Assembly (NCBI GenBank): GCA_031259795.1
Contig: JAIRLA010000293.1
Location: 1 to 7,385 of the forward strand
From: Azoarcus sp.
GTDB lineage: Bacteria > Pseudomonadota > Gammaproteobacteria > Burkholderiales > Rhodocyclaceae
Direction: 5' to 3'
DNA: 7,385 bases
Of this stretch, positions 5,087 to 7,385 are shown in pieces. The position numbers and the translations under genes are program-made. Below the pieces are notes generated by a model that was given only the letters and a program-made list of their open reading frames with translations, was not told where the DNA came from and searched no databases. The first letter of the stretch is position 1. Each line of letters begins with the position of its first letter.

Positions 5087-7000
5087 ATGTCTTTTGATTC
5101 CGGGAAAACTCTTAACTTCAAGGTTTCCTTGTTTTTTGTCGCCATTTCGGCGGTTCTGGTATCGGTGCTGACCGCGATCAGCCTATATGCCTTCCGCCAA
5201 TTCTCCATAAATACCGCCACCGAGCACCTGCGCACGGCGGCGGAGATTGCCCGGGTGCATCTCACCGAAGCCATGATTACCGGCGTGATCGACCAGCGGC
5301 AGAATTTCCTGCTCCGCCTCGCGGAAGTACAAAATCTCAAGACCGCCCGCGTCGTGCGCTCGCCGCTGGTAGACCAACAGTTCGGCTCGAACCGCAAAGG
5401 CGAATACCTGCCCGACGAAATAGAAAGAAACGTCCTCAAGACCGGCGCCTCGCTTTTCGAGGTCACCGAAAACAACGGCGAAATGATCTTCCGGGGAACG
5501 ATCCCCTACACCGCCAACAACGAAGGCAGCCCCAACTGCCTGCAATGCCACGCGGCCAGCCCCGGAGACGTTCTGGGCGCGGTGACGATGACCATGTCCA
5601 TCACCGCCATGCGTCACAACGGACTGATGACCGTGGCGAGCATCGTCGGCGTCGTCGTCGTCTCCGTATTCATACTCTTCGTTCTCCTCTACTACCTGCT
5701 GCGGCCAATATCGGATACCGCCAGCGCCATCGAACACGCGGTACAGGACGCCATCGACGGCAATTTCAACAACCTCGTGGAAAAAAAGACCAACGACGAA
5801 ATCGGCCAGATCGCCAGCGACATGAATCGCCTGCTCAAATTCCTCGATACCGGTCTGAATAAAATATACGGCTACATTTCCCAGCTTATCGTCCGCAAAC
5901 AAGCGCCCGGCGAGAATCTGCTGCTCGCCACCATCGACATGGTGGAAAACATGACACAGGTTTCCCAATACAAGATCGCGATAGAAGAAGACGACGCCAA
6001 GATAGATGTCTACCGCCGCCTGATTTCCACCATCAGCAACCGTTTCTTCCAGGGACGGGGAGAATTCTCCATTTACGAGGTTTCCAATGACAATGCCGAA
6101 CTCCGCCCGATACTCATCGACGGAGACCCCTGTACCACCTGCTCCTGGTGCAACCAGAAAATCCTCACCGACCCGACAGGCTGCCGCGCCTTCCACACCG
6201 CGCACCTCATCAACGGCGTCACCCTGCCGGACATCTGCTACAACTTCAAGCGCATCCCCGGCGGCCAGGACGGCGGCGGCGATGGCGACGACGACCCGCG
6301 CTACCACCTGTGCTTCCCCATCCTCAAATCCGGCACCGTGGGCAGCATCGTACAACTGGTCATCAAGGAAACGGACAGGGAGAACGTCCTCGCGGCGCTC
6401 CCCTACATCCAGGTCTACCTGCACGACACCGCCCCGGTACTGGAAGTACGCCGGCTGATGGAAACCCTGCGCGAATCCTCCCTGCGCGACCCCATGACCG
6501 GACTCAGCAACCGGCGCTTCCTGGAAGAATACGTCGACGCCCTCACCGCCAGCGTGCGCCGCAAACAAACGCACGCGGGCATCCTGATGCTGGATCTGGA
6601 CCACTTCAAGATGGTCAACGACACCTATGGGCACGACGCCGGCGACGCCGTCCTGAAAGCCCTGGCGACCGTCATCAAGACCACGGTCAGATCCTCGGAC
6701 ATCGTCATCCGCTACGGCGGCGAAGAATTCCTCGTCATCCTGCACGAAACCGCCATCGACGACGCCATGAACGTGGCGGAAAAAATCCGCGCGGCGGTGG
6801 AACTCATGCAGATCGTCCATGGCGGCATCGTCCTGCAAAAAACCATCTCCATCGGCGTCGCCGACTTCCCCGGCGACAGCACCACCTTCTGGCAAGCAGT
6901 CAAATTCGCCGACGTGGCGCTCTACCACGCCAAGGAAGCGGGCCGCAACCGCGTCCTGCACTTCACCCAGGACATGTGGGCGGACAGCCAGGAATACTGA
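5087..7000 (+). CDS. Membrane diguanylate cyclase with periplasmic haem c sensor, HAMP and Cys-rich domain
   Basis: This 637-residue protein makes c-di-GMP from two GTP. TM1 spans about residues 12-35. A periplasmic sensor domain (36-180) carries one CxxCH haem c site, CLQCH (C151, C154, H155), near its end, as in DUF3365/Tll0287-like or Cache-like haem sensors. TM2 spans about 181-203 and HAMP about 204-250. A cytoplasmic segment (255-450) holds C349-x2-C352-x2-C355, then C366, C384 and C409, with a Gly/Asp-rich stretch before the last. The GGDEF domain (466-625) has RDPMTGLSNRR, the metal-binding DLDHFK (D503), RSSD (inhibitory I-site, 535-538), GGEEF (544-548) and a C-terminal YHAKEAGRNRV. 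It looks fully active and product-inhibited. It lies 138 bases after the porin, so it may share that transcript or have its own promoter. A CATAAT hexamer at 5037-5042 is a weak -10 candidate with no good -35. The redox or gas ligand is unknown. Confidence 0.93.
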   Translation: MSFDSGKTLNFKVSLFFVAISAVLVSVLTAISLYAFRQFSINTATEHLRTAAEIARVHLTEAMITGVIDQRQNFLLRLAEVQNLKTARVVRSPLVDQQFGSNRKGEYLPDEIERNVLKTGASLFEVTENNGEMIFRGTIPYTANNEGSPNCLQCHAASPGDVLGAVTMTMSITAMRHNGLMTVASIVGVVVVSVFILFVLLYYLLRPISDTASAIEHAVQDAIDGNFNNLVEKKTNDEIGQIASDMNRLLKFLDTGLNKIYGYISQLIVRKQAPGENLLLATIDMVENMTQVSQYKIAIEEDDAKIDVYRRLISTISNRFFQGRGEFSIYEVSNDNAELRPILIDGDPCTTCSWCNQKILTDPTGCRAFHTAHLINGVTLPDICYNFKRIPGGQDGGGDGDDDPRYHLCFPILKSGTVGSIVQLVIKETDRENVLAALPYIQVYLHDTAPVLEVRRLMETLRESSLRDPMTGLSNRRFLEEYVDALTASVRRKQTHAGILMLDLDHFKMVNDTYGHDAGDAVLKALATVIKTTVRSSDIVIRYGGEEFLVILHETAIDDAMNVAEKIRAAVELMQIVHGGIVLQKTISIGVADFPGDSTTFWQAVKFADVALYHAKEAGRNRVLHFTQDMWADSQEY

Positions 7001-7030
7001 ATTCCCCGCGAAGGAAAGCGGACAAGCCGC

Positions 7031-7148
7031 CCGTCATTGCGAAAGCCCCCTCAACCTCGTCATCGCAAAAGCCCCCCACCTCGTCATTGCGAGGAGCGCA
7101 GCGACGTGGCAATCCAGTTCGTATCATCCGGCGCGCAGCGCCGCTGGA
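7031..7148 (+). repeat. Dispersed palindromic repeat array, right copy (family 1)
   Basis: This has the same layout and orientation as 1019-1138: short units starting near 7031 and 7055, then a full 70-base element at 7079-7148 with the nested TCCAG...GGCGC-gca-GCGCC...CTGGA tail. It begins 30 bases after the cyclase stop. The stem-loops are not followed by a T-run, so this is not a standard intrinsic terminator, although it may protect the mRNA 3' end. Confidence 0.85.
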
Positions 7149-7240
7149 TAAAAAGGGAGAAGGAGAAGAAGAAACGAGACGCCTGTCCACGCCCCACCGC
7201 CAAAGAAAACAGCGTCGCTTCGCTCCGCATGGAACGAAAC

Positions 7241-7287
7241 CCTCTCCCGGCCTTCGGCCACCCTCCCCCGCAAGCGGGGGAGGGAAG
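7241..7287 (+). repeat. GC-rich palindromic repeat (family 2) with two adjacent hairpins
   Basis: GGCC-ttc-GGCC (7249-7259) is followed at once by CCCTCCCCCGC-AA-GCGGGGGAGGG (7261-7284), a perfect palindrome of 11-base arms around AA. No T-tract follows. It resembles widespread intergenic repeats in high-GC proteobacteria. A degraded relative lies at 96-122. The rest of 7149-7342 shows no gene or motif I can support. Confidence 0.7.
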
Positions 7288-7342
7288 TTTCATCGCACGA
7301 AGGGAAACCATCAGAGGAATTCGCCATCGCTAAAACCTTCCA

Positions 7343-7385
7343 CTCCTCGCACTGACGAGGGTGGGGGGGCTTCGTAATGACGAAG
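7343..7385 (-). repeat. Inverted family 1 repeat array, cut by the window end
   Basis: Read on the minus strand, a short unit (CTTCGTCATTACGAAG plus a C-rich spacer) precedes CTCGTCAGTGCGAGGAG, which differs at one base from the family 1 head. The short-unit-then-head order is the same as in the arrays at 1019 and 7031, but on the opposite strand. The tail palindrome is missing. Confidence 0.7.

Noticed and set aside
2680..5097. Very long plus-strand ORF (805 codons) in another frame across the EAL and porin genes
   Set aside because: Its translation is Arg/Pro/His-rich low-complexity sequence typical of a shifted frame in GC-rich DNA, and it overlaps two genes with clear family motifs.
5183..6961. 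Minus-strand ORF of 592 codons opposite the diguanylate cyclase
   Set aside because: Antisense shadow: biased Val/Asp/Gly composition, no recognisable domain, and the sense strand has full sensor and GGDEF motifs.
7249..7284. Intrinsic terminator after the cyclase
   Set aside because: The hairpins are strong but lack a T-run on either side and lie about 250 bases past the stop. They fit a dispersed palindromic repeat better.

Overview
The window is GC-rich proteobacterial DNA. It contains c-di-GMP enzymes, an outer-membrane porin with a signal peptide, a covalent haem c motif in a membrane sensor, and many dispersed 'RHCEE'-type palindromic repeats. A beta- or gammaproteobacterium is the most likely source, but nothing here fixes the genus. 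There are two gene modules separated by repeat arrays.

Left module (about 57-990, minus strand): a type II toxin-antitoxin operon of the FitAB family. A likely promoter (911-939) precedes a ribbon-helix-helix antitoxin (616-873), which overlaps a PIN-domain toxin (194-619) by the 4 bases ATGA. A third small ORF (57-197) overlaps the toxin stop in the same way and has its own strong Shine-Dalgarno. It looks like the head of a 'stability determinant' (StbD-like) antitoxin whose C-terminal half has been replaced by repeat DNA.

Right module (about 1208-7000, plus strand): a three-gene c-di-GMP and oligosaccharide cassette. (1) A membrane protein fuses a complete PTS EIIC domain of the chitobiose/cellobiose (ChbC/CelB) type to an EAL phosphodiesterase domain with all catalytic residues present. 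(2) Six bases downstream lies a close relative of the chitoporin ChiP (OprD-like family). (3) After a 138-base gap comes a diguanylate cyclase with a periplasmic haem c (CxxCH) sensor domain, a HAMP domain, a cysteine-rich cytoplasmic domain and an intact GGEEF domain with an I-site. No EIIA, EIIB, chitinase or sugar-catabolic gene is visible. The best reading is that a sugar-permease domain has been recruited as a chito-/cello-oligosaccharide receptor controlling c-di-GMP breakdown, supplied with ligand by its own porin and opposed by a redox- or gas-sensing cyclase. That functional reading is inference; the domain calls rest on clear motifs.

Repeats: a family of about 70-base palindromic elements, preceded by 24-26-base short units, lies at 1019-1138 and 7031-7148 (same orientation, flanking the cassette). 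Inverted partial copies lie at 65-82 and 7343-7385. A second, GC-rich palindrome family lies at 7241-7287, with a degraded relative at 96-122. The non-coding stretches 874-1366 and 7001-7385 hold these repeats, the antitoxin promoter and two small inverted repeats. I see no further gene in them.
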